The translations under genes and the position numbers were made by a program. This document shows positions 1-7,954 of a stretch of DNA of 36,101 nt, in pieces. Each line of letters begins with the position of its first letter. Within the stretch, counting starts at the first letter, position 1. The notes below the pieces were generated by a model, which was given only the letters and a program-made list of their open reading frames with translations, was not told the origin of the DNA and made no database searches. Source of the stretch: DATGQT01 sp033720695 (lineage in GTDB: Bacteria > Bacteroidota > Rhodothermia > Rhodothermales > Rubricoccaceae); assembly GCA_033720695.1 (NCBI GenBank), contig JAWWCA010000005.1:1-36101 (forward strand), in the 5' to 3' direction.

Positions 1-816
1 GGTCGGCTCTACGTGGGGCTGGGCGTGATCGGGACCGGGGGCGGGTGGGTGTGGCGGACGGCCGAGCGTCTGACGGCGGCGGTGGCCGAGGTCGCGGCGC
101 CGTCGGGCGGCCCGCTCTCGGGCGGCGCGCTCTCGGGCGGCCCGCTCACGGTGGGGCCGGGCGGGGGCGCGCTCCCCCTCTCGCTCTCGGTCGCGAACAC
201 GACGGGGCGGCCGCTGTCGGTGGAGGCGTGGGCGGAGGTGGAGGGGCCGGGGGTGAGCCGGGAGGTGCTGGGGCCGGTGGGGGTGTCGCTGGATCCGGGG
301 GCGTCGCTCACGCGGGGGCTGAGGCTGCGGGTGCCGGCGGGGGCGCCTGCGGGGTCGTACGTGTTCCGCCTGCGGGTGGGCCGGTACCCCGGGACGGCGT
401 GGCCGGGGTCGGTGATCTCGTCGGACAGCGTCGCGTTCGAGAAGGCCGCGTTCGAGAAGGAGGCGGTGGCAGTGCCTCCGGGGGGCGCCGGTGCCGGGGG
501 CTGGTCCGTGAGCGGGTGGGGGGGCGAGGGCGCGCGCGGAGGGGGCGTCTCCGGGGACGGGGCTCCCTCGCTGGCGGTGCGGCCGAACCCGTGGCGGGGG
601 TCGGCGACGGTGACGCTCACGGTGGCGGCGGCGGGGGCGGCGTCGGTGGCGGTCTACGACGTGCTGGGTCGGCGGGTGGCCGTGGTGCACGAGGGGCCGC
701 TGGGGGCGGGGCGGCACGAGTGGCCCGTCGAGGCGGGGCTGGCGCCCGGCGTCTACGTCGTCCGCGTGGTGGCCGGGAGCGAGGCGGCATCGCAGGCGGT
801 GACGGTGCTCCGGTGA
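1..816 (+). CDS. T9SS type A sorting domain protein, 5' partial
   Basis: The reading frame is open to the left edge, so the true start lies outside the window; the internal GTG at 13 is probably not the start. The visible 271 residues hold a Gly-rich linker made of a three-fold SGGPL/SGGAL repeat, then a beta-rich domain (LSLSVANTTGRPLSVEAW to GSYVFRLRVG) resembling the body of the T9SS cargo at 29547-30329, a Gly/Pro linker, and a C-terminal domain of about 80 residues with the hallmarks of a type A T9SS signal: VRPNPWRG, VAVYDVLGRRV, GVYVVRV. By family knowledge this domain directs passage through the outer membrane and is then removed or anchored. The enzymatic or binding role of the mature part is unknown. 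It converges on the pectinacetylesterase gene, with a hairpin between them. Confidence 0.8.
   Translation, partial: GRLYVGLGVIGTGGGWVWRTAERLTAAVAEVAAPSGGPLSGGALSGGPLTVGPGGGALPLSLSVANTTGRPLSVEAWAEVEGPGVSREVLGPVGVSLDPGASLTRGLRLRVPAGAPAGSYVFRLRVGRYPGTAWPGSVISSDSVAFEKAAFEKEAVAVPPGGAGAGGWSVSGWGGEGARGGGVSGDGAPSLAVRPNPWRGSATVTLTVAAAGAASVAVYDVLGRRVAVVHEGPLGAGRHEWPVEAGLAPGVYVVRVVAGSEAASQAVTVLR
103..147 (+). repeat. 15-bp tandem repeat, three copies
   Basis: Three consecutive 15-bp units (TCGGGCGGCCCGCTC, with the middle copy one base different) encode SGGPL-SGGAL-SGGPL in a linker of the secreted protein. In-frame units like this let a linker change length without breaking the gene. Confidence 0.85.
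433..462 (+). repeat. 15-bp tandem duplication
   Basis: GCGTTCGAGAAGGCC is followed directly by GCGTTCGAGAAGGAG, encoding AFEKA-AFEKE at the end of the beta domain of the same gene. It is a recent-looking in-frame duplication. Confidence 0.8.
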
Positions 817-828
817 CGGGAGATACGG

Positions 829-861
829 GACCGCCGGACCAGGGTCGCTGAGCCGGCGGTC
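829..861. terminator. hairpin between convergent genes
   Basis: GACCGCCGG (829-837) pairs perfectly with CCGGCGGTC (853-861) across a 15-nt loop. It lies in the 66-bp gap between the ends of two convergent genes, so it could end transcripts from both sides. No T tract follows. Confidence 0.4.
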
Positions 862-882
862 TGCCCATGCGAGGCGCCGTCG

Positions 883-1998
883 CTACGGCCGGGCGAGGGG
901 CGCCGGGGCGGCGCGCAGCGGCACGGCCGGGACGTCCGTCACCTGCCCGGCGAGGAGGTCCGCGATCCAGTCCGTCAGCGCGACGCCCTCGACCGTCGTG
1001 GTGTAGAAGGCGGGGTCGGCGATGAAGGTGTGGGCGTCGCCGGGCACGTAGTACGTCCCGGCGTTCGACGGGAGCGTGGGGCGGATGCCGAAGAGGCCGT
1101 CCTCGAAGGCCTGCCCGCCGACGCCGCCGAAGAAGAAGCGGATGACGGCGTCCTGGCGGTACGAGAGGAGGCCGAAGGTGCGGTCCGGGTTCGTCGAGGC
1201 GTAGTAGGGGAGGACGTTCTGGAGGCCGTCCGGGGCGCCGCAGTCCGTGCAGCCGTCGGGGAGGGCGGTGTCGAGGTTCCAGAGGTCGTACCAGCGCGCC
1301 TGGAGGTCGGGGCTGAGGACGTCGTCGTCGGGGGGGACGGGGCCGGAGTCGTCGAGGACATCGACGGGGGCCGGGGCGAGGCGCTCCGAGACGAGGCCGT
1401 AGGTGCCGACGGCGCCGAAGCCGCCGGCGCTGCCGCCGGAGAGGACGACGTGATCGGCCCGCTGCGCGAGCCCTCCGATCCGCTGGAGGATGGCGTTCAT
1501 GTTGCGGAGGCCCACGAAGTCCTGCCGCCCCAGGCCGAAGATGAACGTGTTGGGGGCGTTGCCCGCGTGGATGTCGCCGGTGCAGTAGGGGACGAAGACG
1601 ATGTTCCAGTCGCGGAAGGGGTTCTCGGGGCGGCTCTGGTCGAAGACCCCGACGGTGCCGAGCTCCGCCACGTCGGCGTTGAAGTCGGCCTCGTCGTACG
1701 AGTTGGGGTTGAGGAGGCAGGTGAGGAGGTCGAAGCAGGCGCCGCCGCCGTCGAGCACGAAGAGGAGGTTGCGGGAGTCGGGCGCGCGGCGGAGGCCGAA
1801 GCCGGTGGCCGAGCCGTCGCGGCAGCGCATCCCGGCCGTCGGGACCCACTGCCAGTCGCCGCCCGGCGCCGCGGCGAAGACGGGGTCGTCGTCGAAGAGC
1901 CCGCCAGCGGTGGGGGCCTCGGTCGAGACGAGGGCGTCGCAGCTGGCGAGGAGCGTGGCGAGGGCGAGGAAGCCGACGAAGGCGAAGGCGCGGGGCAT
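883..1998 (-). CDS. pectinacetylesterase-family lipoprotein
   Basis: The 371-residue product starts at the ATG at 1998 with a lipoprotein signal peptide (MPRAFAFVGFLALATLLASC, lipid-modified Cys20). The rest matches the pectinacetylesterase/Notum alpha/beta-hydrolase family: the oxyanion-region motif LDGGGACF (82-89), the nucleophile elbow SGGSAGGFG with Ser190, an acidic residue in LDDSGP (Asp217) and a late His in GDAHTF (His323), a plausible Ser-Asp-His triad. Cysteine pairs (such as 84-94 region and CTDC 250-253) suggest disulfides, fitting an exported enzyme. Family members hydrolyse acetyl or other esters on polysaccharides or lipids; the substrate here cannot be told. The longer open frame upstream runs into the divergent restriction gene and is not coding. 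Confidence 0.82.
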   Translation of the reverse strand: MPRAFAFVGFLALATLLASCDALVSTEAPTAGGLFDDDPVFAAAPGGDWQWVPTAGMRCRDGSATGFGLRRAPDSRNLLFVLDGGGACFDLLTCLLNPNSYDEADFNADVAELGTVGVFDQSRPENPFRDWNIVFVPYCTGDIHAGNAPNTFIFGLGRQDFVGLRNMNAILQRIGGLAQRADHVVLSGGSAGGFGAVGTYGLVSERLAPAPVDVLDDSGPVPPDDDVLSPDLQARWYDLWNLDTALPDGCTDCGAPDGLQNVLPYYASTNPDRTFGLLSYRQDAVIRFFFGGVGGQAFEDGLFGIRPTLPSNAGTYYVPGDAHTFIADPAFYTTTVEGVALTDWIADLLAGQVTDVPAVPLRAAPAPLARP

Positions 1999-2032
1999 GG
2001 TCGAGGGGGCTGAGTTTCGTAGGGATAGTGCC

Positions 2033-2040
2033 GGAAGGTA
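2033..2040 (-). promoter_or_regulatory. TACCTTCC box upstream of the esterase gene
   Basis: On the minus strand TACCTTCC lies 34 bp before the esterase ATG. It resembles the Bacteroidota -7 consensus TAnnTTTG; no convincing -33 element is visible. Confidence 0.25.
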
Positions 2041-2063
2041 GCGCCGACACCCGAACCGCGTGC

Positions 2064-2096
2064 GGCGGGCGCTCGCCCGTACCTTAGGCGCCCGCC
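2064..2096. promoter_or_regulatory. inverted repeat in the divergent control region
   Basis: GGCGGGCGC (2064-2072) and GCGCCCGCC (2088-2096) form a perfect 9-bp inverted repeat flanking a TACCTTAG box. It sits in the 216-bp region between the esterase and restriction genes and could be an operator or a leader hairpin. In such GC-rich DNA chance is a real alternative. Confidence 0.25.
2080..2087 (+). promoter_or_regulatory. TACCTTAG box upstream of the restriction operon
   Basis: TACCTTAG lies in the sense direction, 127 bp before the chosen ATG of the McrB-like gene, within the loop of an inverted repeat. It is a candidate -7-like element only. Confidence 0.25.
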
Positions 2097-2214
2097 CGAC
2101 GGACCCGATGGCTCGCTCCTTTTCTCCCCTCTGTGTGATCGCCCTCGCCGCGTGCCGACGCCTCGGCGCGGAGCGCCGGCGGGGCGCGGAGCCTCCGGGG
2201 AGCCCGGCGACGTG

Positions 2215-3960
2215 ATGGCGTACTGGATCTGGTCTGTTCAGCCCGCGCACTTCTCGGCGTTCGTCCGCACGGGCACGTTCGCCGTGCGGCAGCGGGGGCG
2301 GGCGGCGCTGCGGCAGGTTCGCCCGGGGGACCGGATCTTCGCCTACCTCCCCGGCAGCCGCGTCCTCGCCGGGGCGTTCGAGGCCACGAGCGAGGCGTTC
2401 GAGGACGCGACGGCGCTCGTGCCCGGCGGGCACTACCCGCACCGCCTCCGCGTCCGGCCCCTCGCCGTCCTGAGCGAGGAGGCCTTCGTGCCCTACGAGG
2501 CCTTCGCCGACAAGCTCGCCGCCCTCGACGCCTACGGCGCGCAGGCCACGCCCGACCTCCGCTTCCGCGCCATGATGCAGCGGGTGGTCCACGCCCTCCC
2601 GACCGTCGACGGCCTCATGCTGGACTACCTCGTCCGCACCCGTCACGAGACGGACCCCGAGCGCCTCATCGCGCTCACGGAGCGGTACAAGGAGGCCCGC
2701 GAGGCGGTGACGGCCGGGGACGACACCGTCGCCGAGGCCGGGGAGCGCTACGCGCCCGGCCTCCCCAGTCTGCCCCGGGACCTGGAGGGGTTCGACCGGC
2801 CGGAGGCGCTGGAGCGGCTGATCGCGGCCCTCGCGGCCCGGGGGTTCGTCTACGAGCCGTGGGCGGTGGCGGCGTTCGTGACGGCCCTGCGGACGAAGCC
2901 GCTCGTGATCCTCGCAGGCGTCACGGGCGTGGGCAAGAGCCAGCTCCCGCGCCTCGTGGCCGCGGCGACGGGCGGCGCCGCGACGCTCCTGCCCGTCCGG
3001 CCCGACTGGACCGACCCGGCCGAGGTCCTCGGCTACACCGACCTCGCCGGGCGCTTCCGCCCTGGCGCTCTCCTCCGCGCCGCCCGGGGCGCGACGGACG
3101 ACCCCGCCCGGCAGCACCTCCTCGTCCTCGACGAGATGAACCTCGCCCGCCCGGAGCACTACCTCGCCGAGGTCCTCAGCCGCATCGAGGCGCGCGAGCA
3201 GACGGCCGACGGCTACGCCACGCCGCCGCTCCTCTCGCAGCCGCTCGACGCCCCCGACGCAGCCTGGAACGCCGTCCGCCTCCCGCCCAACCTCGCGCTC
3301 GTCGGCACGGTCAACGTAGACGAGAGCGCGCACGCGTTCAGCCGGAAGGTGCTCGACCGCGCCTTCACGCTAGAGCTGGCGGCCTCGGACCTGGCGGCGT
3401 GGAAGACGAGCAGGGACGGAAAGGGGGCGGAGGGCGACGCGAGCGCCGCGTCGTGGCCGGCGGCGGCGTGGCAGCCGCGCGCCGTCCGCCTCGGTGCGCT
3501 CGGGGCGCTCTCGGAGAGCGAGCAGGCGGTCGTGGCGCACGCCGTCGCGGCAGTGGCCGAGGCCGACGCGCACCTCGCCCCGGCCGGCCTCGGCGTCGGC
3601 TACCGGGCCCGCGACGAGGCGGCCCTCTTCGCCCTCCACGCCTCCGCGACGCCGGAGGCCTTCCGCACCCGCGACGGCGTGGCCGTGGACCCCCTCGACC
3701 TCGCCCTGTTCATGAAGCTGCTCCCCCGGCTCGACGGCACCCGCCCGGCGGTCCGCGCCGCGCTCCTCGCCCTCCTGGGGTGGGCGTGGGACGGCGACGC
3801 GCGCCGAGAGGAGGCTGACGCGCAGCCCATCCTCGACGCCTGGGAGGCCGCCGGGCGGCCGCTCGCGCTGGCGGCGGCCCGCTTTCCTCGGACCGCCGCC
3901 CGCCTGGCCCGGATGGTCGAGGGGCTGCTGGCCGACGGGTACGCCTCGTTCTGGGTGTGA
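2215..3960 (+). CDS. EVE-domain McrB-type AAA+ GTPase (type IV restriction)
   Basis: Predicted 581 residues from the ATG at 2215; an in-frame GTG at 2152 would add 21 residues of low-complexity sequence, and the conserved domain begins right after the ATG. Residues 1 to about 145 (MAYWIWSV, VRPGDRIFAYLPG, YPHRLRVRPL) match an EVE domain, a PUA-like fold of the YTH relatives that reads modified bases. Residues about 200-420 are an McrB-like AAA+ motor: Walker A GVTGVGKS (235-242), Walker B LVLDEMN (Asp306, Glu307), then LARPEHYLAEVLSRIE, and a sensor/signature segment GTVNVDES (Asn367). McrB proteins use GTP to translocate DNA and drive the partner nuclease. The stop lies 4 bp before the nuclease gene. 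The modified base recognised is not known. Confidence 0.85.
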   Translation: MAYWIWSVQPAHFSAFVRTGTFAVRQRGRAALRQVRPGDRIFAYLPGSRVLAGAFEATSEAFEDATALVPGGHYPHRLRVRPLAVLSEEAFVPYEAFADKLAALDAYGAQATPDLRFRAMMQRVVHALPTVDGLMLDYLVRTRHETDPERLIALTERYKEAREAVTAGDDTVAEAGERYAPGLPSLPRDLEGFDRPEALERLIAALAARGFVYEPWAVAAFVTALRTKPLVILAGVTGVGKSQLPRLVAAATGGAATLLPVRPDWTDPAEVLGYTDLAGRFRPGALLRAARGATDDPARQHLLVLDEMNLARPEHYLAEVLSRIEAREQTADGYATPPLLSQPLDAPDAAWNAVRLPPNLALVGTVNVDESAHAFSRKVLDRAFTLELAASDLAAWKTSRDGKGAEGDASAASWPAAAWQPRAVRLGALGALSESEQAVVAHAVAAVAEADAHLAPAGLGVGYRARDEAALFALHASATPEAFRTRDGVAVDPLDLALFMKLLPRLDGTRPAVRAALLALLGWAWDGDARREEADAQPILDAWEAAGRPLALAAARFPRTAARLARMVEGLLADGYASFWV

Positions 3961-3964
3961 GCGC

Positions 3965-5644
3965 GTGGCGGACCTCTTCACGATCACGACCCGCCGCGCC
4001 CACCTCTCGTGGAGTGGGCCAGCCGCGCCCCAACCCGCCGCCGAGGGGCTCGTCGTGGAGCCGCTGGCGGGGGCCTGCGAGGTGCGGCTCGGCCATGGAA
4101 CGATCCACACCGTGGACAGCCGGTGGACGGCGCCGCTCCATCTCCTGGAGGACACCGCGTATCCGGTCCTGCTCCGCAGCCGCACCGGCGAGCCCGCGGT
4201 GCTCCACCACCGCGACCCCGTGGTGGTCGGCGGGCTGACGGCGGCCGAGGGGGGGCGCGTCTGGCACGGGCCGGTGCGGTTCGGCTCGTTCGTAGGGGCG
4301 AGCCGGTTCGTGGTCCTCGTCGGCGGCCGTCCAGAGGTCGCCTTCACGGTGACCGTGGCCCCCCGGAAGGCGGAGGGGGAGGACGTCGCGGCCATGCGCG
4401 ACGAGATCGAAACGGCGCTCTCGGGCCTGGCCACGCGCTACCTCGGCGCGGCGACGATCCGGGCTCGGGAGCGAGGCGCGGCCCCGGCGCGGCCGATCTG
4501 GCTGACCCGCCTGCGCGACGCGCTGCCGGCCCTGGAGTCGGCGCTGGAGACGGTGGCTCAGCGCCCGCGCGAGACCATCCGGCGCGCGCCGGGCCTCGTG
4601 CGGGCCGAGCGGGTGACGCGGCCCGATGCGGCCGTCCTGCGTGCGGTCGTTCGCGGAGCCGGCCAGCCCGGCGAAGACGCGGCCAGCGGCCGGCGGCTCC
4701 TCGCACGGCCGGTCCACCGCACCCTCGACACGCCCGAGCATCGCTGGCTTCGTCAGCGGGTCGAGGGTGCCGCGCTGCGCCTCGCCCGCATCCGATGGGA
4801 GGAGGCGCAGGCGCACCCTTCCCGCCGTCGGCCGCGGGTGCTCGCGGAGCTGGACGGGCTCGCGCGCGGCCTGCGACGCCTCCTCCGCCTGCCGCCGCTG
4901 GCCGAGGCCGATGGCCGGCCTCCGCCCACGCTCCCTCTGGCGCTCCACACCGCGCCCGGGTACGCCGAGGCCCGGGCTGCGCTCCGCCGCCTTGACCTCG
5001 GGCTGGCGCTGGGCGAGGGCGACCGTGAGATCGTCCCCCGCGATCTCGCCGGGCTCTACGAGGTGTGGTGCTACCTCACCGTCGCCTCCGTGCTCGCCGA
5101 CCGGCTCGGACAGCCGCTCCCCGCTGAGACGTTCTTCACGGCGACGGCGCGAGGGGTCCGCCTGCGGCTGCGGCGGGGTCGGCGCCACGCCCTCCGGCTG
5201 CGCGCCCCCGGGCTCGCCGTTCGCCTCGCCTACGAGCCGCGCTTCCCGGCTTCACCCGGCCTCCTGGCGCAACGGCCGGACCTCTTGCTCACGGTCGAGC
5301 GGGCCGGTGTGCCGCCGCGCCTCGCCGTCCTCGACGCCAAGTACCGGCGCGACGACTCGCCGGGGTATCGCCGTCGGCACGGCGCGCCCGGCCCTCCCGA
5401 AGACGCCCTCGGCGACCTCCACCGCTACCGGGACGCGATCGTGCAGGTGGGGCCGCGCGGGATCGAGCGGCCGGTCGAGGCGGTGGCGGCGCTCTTCCCG
5501 TACCGCGAGCCCGCGCCGGGCGCGTTCGCGACGAGCCGTCTGTGGACGAGCCTCGGCGCCATCGGGGTCGGCGCCCTCCCGCTGATGCCTGGAGAGACGG
5601 GGTACCTGAGACGGTGGCTCGACGATCTGCTGGGTGACAGGTGA
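3965..5644 (+). CDS. McrC-like DUF2357 / PD-(D/E)XK nuclease
   Basis: 559 residues from a GTG start 4 bp after the McrB-like stop, so translation is probably coupled. The N-terminal half is beta-rich and then helical, as in the DUF2357 family that pairs with McrB-type GTPases. The C-terminal third carries the nuclease fold: helix LYEVWCYL with Glu366, then RPDLLL with Asp439, LDAKY with Asp457 and Lys459, and a trailing DLHRYRDAIV helix of the QxxxY type. All expected PD-(D/E)XK catalytic residues are present, so the enzyme looks active. In the known McrBC design this subunit binds the GTPase ring and cuts DNA when the ring stalls. No methyltransferase lies beside it, as expected for a type IV system. 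Confidence 0.85.
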   Translation: MADLFTITTRRAHLSWSGPAAPQPAAEGLVVEPLAGACEVRLGHGTIHTVDSRWTAPLHLLEDTAYPVLLRSRTGEPAVLHHRDPVVVGGLTAAEGGRVWHGPVRFGSFVGASRFVVLVGGRPEVAFTVTVAPRKAEGEDVAAMRDEIETALSGLATRYLGAATIRARERGAAPARPIWLTRLRDALPALESALETVAQRPRETIRRAPGLVRAERVTRPDAAVLRAVVRGAGQPGEDAASGRRLLARPVHRTLDTPEHRWLRQRVEGAALRLARIRWEEAQAHPSRRRPRVLAELDGLARGLRRLLRLPPLAEADGRPPPTLPLALHTAPGYAEARAALRRLDLGLALGEGDREIVPRDLAGLYEVWCYLTVASVLADRLGQPLPAETFFTATARGVRLRLRRGRRHALRLRAPGLAVRLAYEPRFPASPGLLAQRPDLLLTVERAGVPPRLAVLDAKYRRDDSPGYRRRHGAPGPPEDALGDLHRYRDAIVQVGPRGIERPVEAVAALFPYREPAPGAFATSRLWTSLGAIGVGALPLMPGETGYLRRWLDDLLGDR

Positions 5645-5673
5645 CCCGGGGAGGCTACCGTCGCCGGGTCACC
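5640..5673. terminator. hairpin overlapping two convergent gene ends
   Basis: GGTGACCCGG (5640-5649) and CCGGGTCACC (5664-5673) form a perfect 10-bp stem with a 14-nt loop. The stem includes the nuclease stop codon (5642-5644), and the loop includes the stop of the convergent phosphodiesterase gene (5655-5657). It could terminate both transcripts, although no T tract follows. Confidence 0.5.
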
Positions 5674-6572
5674 CGAGCGGCGGCCGGGACGTCGTCCGTC
5701 GCCACCACGTCGACGCCGGCATCGAGGAGGGGGGCATACGCGGCGGGCCCGACGCGGGCCGCGGCGGCGTCGAGGTCGCCGAAGGCGCCGGCCTGGACCC
5801 GGATCCCGGCTTCGTGCAGGCGCGCCACGAGGGCGGGATCGGCCGCGCCCACGCCGGCGAAGGCGATGAGCCGGTCCGGATCCACCGGGGCCGCGAGGAG
5901 CGCCTCGGCCTCCGCGAGCGTCGTGGCGGTGGCGGAGAGGACGAGGTCGGGCGCGAGGGCGTGGTAGGCGAGGAGGTCGTCCAGCGTGTAGGCGATGACG
6001 ACGGCCTGGTCCTCGGCCTCGGCCGCCCGGAGGGCCGCGACGACGGACGGGGGCGGCACGCCCGCCTTCACGTCGAGGAGGAGGACCGTGCGCCCCTCGG
6101 CCCAGGCGAGGGCCTCGGCGAGCGTGGGGATGCGGTGGGGGGTCGGGGTGCCGCTCGGGTCGAGGAGGTAGAGGCGCCGCAGCCCGGCCAACGTTTGGGC
6201 CGCAACGGGGCCGCGGCCCGTCGTCGTCCGGTCGAGCGTCGCGTCGTGGAGGAGCACGAGCGTGCCGTCGGCCGCCTGCCTGACGTCGGCCTCGATGAGG
6301 GCCGGCGCGAAGTTGAGCGCGTACTCGAACGTGGCGAGGGCGTTCTCGGGGCGGCCCGGCCCCGGCCCGCCGCGGTGGGCGCTGACGAGGAGGGGGGCGC
6401 CCGGCTGCCAGCGCAGCGCCGCAGCGAGGTCGTCGGCGCTCGCCCAATCGCGGTAATGCACCGACGAGGCGGCGCCGTAGGCCGGCGCGGGCGGCGGCTC
6501 GGCGATCTCCCGCGGCGACCCGCACCCGCCGAGGAGGGCGAGGGCGAGCAGAAGGAGGGACACCTGCCGCAT
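5655..6572 (-). CDS. glycerophosphodiester phosphodiesterase lipoprotein
   Basis: 305 residues from the ATG at 6572, which overlaps the sufE stop as TGATG; a GTG one codon earlier (6575) is also possible. The lipobox LLGGC places the lipidated cysteine at residue 17. The GDPD TIM-barrel signature is clear: SAHRGGP (His66, Arg67), RPENALATF (Glu76), EADVRQAADGTLVLLHD (Glu95, Asp97, His109) and later LLLDVKAG. The family splits glycerophosphodiesters from phospholipid head groups into sn-glycerol 3-phosphate and an alcohol, using a divalent metal. The lipid anchor places it in the cell envelope. It is the last gene of a minus-strand operon with a rhodanese and SufE; the functional link to them is unclear. 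Confidence 0.87.
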   Translation of the reverse strand: MRQVSLLLLALALLGGCGSPREIAEPPPAPAYGAASSVHYRDWASADDLAAALRWQPGAPLLVSAHRGGPGPGRPENALATFEYALNFAPALIEADVRQAADGTLVLLHDATLDRTTTGRGPVAAQTLAGLRRLYLLDPSGTPTPHRIPTLAEALAWAEGRTVLLLDVKAGVPPPSVVAALRAAEAEDQAVVIAYTLDDLLAYHALAPDLVLSATATTLAEAEALLAAPVDPDRLIAFAGVGAADPALVARLHEAGIRVQAGAFGDLDAAAARVGPAAYAPLLDAGVDVVATDDVPAAARVTRRR

Positions 6573-7003
6573 CACGAGCCCGCCCGCGCGGTCGCCTCCG
6601 CCGCGCTCGCTTTGAGGCGGTGAAGCACGCCGGCGAACCCCTGCTGCCGTCGCATCCCCAACTGCTGCGCGATGCCGAGCCTATATAAGAGGTCGTCCGG
6701 AACTGCCGCCACCGTGTCGGCCGGGGCCCCGTCGAGGGCCTCGACGAGGAGGCCGACGAGGCCGCGCACCGTCGGCGCCTCGCGCGGGACGTCGGCGTAG
6801 AGGGCCACGCGCCCGTCGTCGGCCTCGGCGTAGAGGAAGACGGGCGACTGGCACTCGTGGACGCGGCCGAGACCGGCGTCGCGCGCGGCTTCGAGGCGGG
6901 CGGGGAGCGGCGGCAGGCGCTCGGCGAAGTCGAGGAGGAGGTAGAGGCGCTCCTCCGCAGGCACGAGCGCGAAGTCGGCGGCGATCTCGTCGAGACGGTC
7001 CAT
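6572..7003 (-). CDS. sufE: SufE-family sulfur-acceptor protein
   Basis: 143 residues, the normal SufE size. SufE takes persulfide sulfur from the cysteine desulfurase SufS onto one cysteine and passes it to the Fe-S scaffold in the cytoplasm. The acceptor is visible as Cys51 in GRVHECQSPVFLY, the same place as in E. coli SufE; the C-terminal half has the typical GLVGLLVEALDG and LGIAQQLGMRRQQGF segments. It lies 12 bp after a rhodanese gene and its stop overlaps the next start by one base, so the three genes are almost certainly cotranscribed. No sufS, sufB, sufC or sufD is in the window. A direct handover from the rhodanese to SufE is an inference from this pairing. Confidence 0.9.
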   Translation of the reverse strand: MDRLDEIAADFALVPAEERLYLLLDFAERLPPLPARLEAARDAGLGRVHECQSPVFLYAEADDGRVALYADVPREAPTVRGLVGLLVEALDGAPADTVAAVPDDLLYRLGIAQQLGMRRQQGFAGVLHRLKASAAEATARAGS

Positions 7004-7015
7004 CGGGAAGCGCGG

Positions 7016-7879
7016 CTACTCGGCCTCCGGCTCGCCCTTCTCGATGGGGGCACCGACGAGGTTGCCCCACTCGGTCCACGAGCCGTCGTAGTTCTTGACG
7101 TCCTTGAAGCCGAGGAGGTAGCGGAGGACGAACCACGTGTGGCTGCTCCGCTCGCCGATGCGGCAGTAGGCGATGACGTCGTCCTTCGGCCGGAGGCCCT
7201 GCTCTTGGAGGTAGATCTCGTCGAGGAGCTCCCGGCTCTTGAACGTGCCGTCGTCGAGGGCGGCGCGGCTCCAGGGCACGTTGACGGCGCCGGGGATGTG
7301 CCCGCCGCGGAGGGCGCCCTCCTGGGGGTACCCCGGGATGTGGGTCACCTCGCCGATGTACTCCTGCGGCGAGCGGACGTCGACGAGCGGGCGCCCGGCC
7401 TCCATGTGGCGGACGACCTCGGCGCGGAAGGCGCGGATGGAGGGGTCCGGCTCCTTCGCCTCGTAGTCGGTCGAGGGAAAGGCGGGGACGTCGGTGGTGA
7501 GCACGCGGCCCTCGGCCTCCCACTTCGCGCGGCCGCCGTCCATGACGCGGCAGTCCTCGTGGCCGAACAGCTTGAACACCCAGAAGGCGTAGCACGCCCA
7601 CCAGTTGCTCTTGTCGCCGTAGAACACGACCGTCGTGTCGTTGCGGATGCCGCGCTCCGAGCAGAGCCGGGCGAACTCCTTGGCCCCGACGTAGTCGCGG
7701 ACGTCGGGGTCCTGGAGGTCTCGTTGCCAGTCCACGTGGACGGCGTTGTGGAGGTGGCCGGTGGCGTAGAGGAGGACGTCCTCGTTCGACTCGACGAGGC
7801 GGACGCGGTCCGTGTCGGCGAGGTGCTGGGAGACCCACTCGGTGGAGACAAGGACTTCAGGGTGCGCGTAGTCGGCCAT
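7016..7879 (-). CDS. thiosulfate sulfurtransferase (tandem rhodanese)
   Basis: 287 residues from the ATG at 7879; the open frame continues upstream but only as low-complexity R/P sequence. There are two rhodanese domains. The N-terminal one (about 1-130) carries FYGDKSNWWACYAFW with Asp89 where a catalytic Cys would sit, so it is the usual inactive half. The C-terminal one (about 155-287) has the active loop CRIGERSSHTWF with Cys239, matching the thiosulfate sulfurtransferase type rather than 3-mercaptopyruvate sulfurtransferase. It transfers sulfane sulfur from thiosulfate to a thiol acceptor. No signal peptide is seen, so it is probably cytoplasmic. It heads the operon with sufE and the phosphodiesterase. 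Confidence 0.88.
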   Translation of the reverse strand: MADYAHPEVLVSTEWVSQHLADTDRVRLVESNEDVLLYATGHLHNAVHVDWQRDLQDPDVRDYVGAKEFARLCSERGIRNDTTVVFYGDKSNWWACYAFWVFKLFGHEDCRVMDGGRAKWEAEGRVLTTDVPAFPSTDYEAKEPDPSIRAFRAEVVRHMEAGRPLVDVRSPQEYIGEVTHIPGYPQEGALRGGHIPGAVNVPWSRAALDDGTFKSRELLDEIYLQEQGLRPKDDVIAYCRIGERSSHTWFVLRYLLGFKDVKNYDGSWTEWGNLVGAPIEKGEPEAE

Positions 7880-7945
7880 GGGGAGAGGTGGGGAGGAGGC
7901 GGAGCCGGTCCAGAACCGCCTCGGGCGCGACGCGGGTCCGGCGCG

Positions 7946-7954
7946 CAGAAGGTA
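7946..7954 (-). promoter_or_regulatory. TACCTTCTG box upstream of the rhodanese operon
   Basis: TACCTTCTG on the minus strand, 66 bp before the tst ATG. It fits the TAnnTT part of the Bacteroidota -7 consensus; no clear upstream element was found. Confidence 0.25.

Noticed and set aside
883..3333. An esterase gene extended to 816 codons
   Set aside because: The lipoprotein signal at 1998 gives a natural start, and the upstream part lies antisense to the McrB-like gene.
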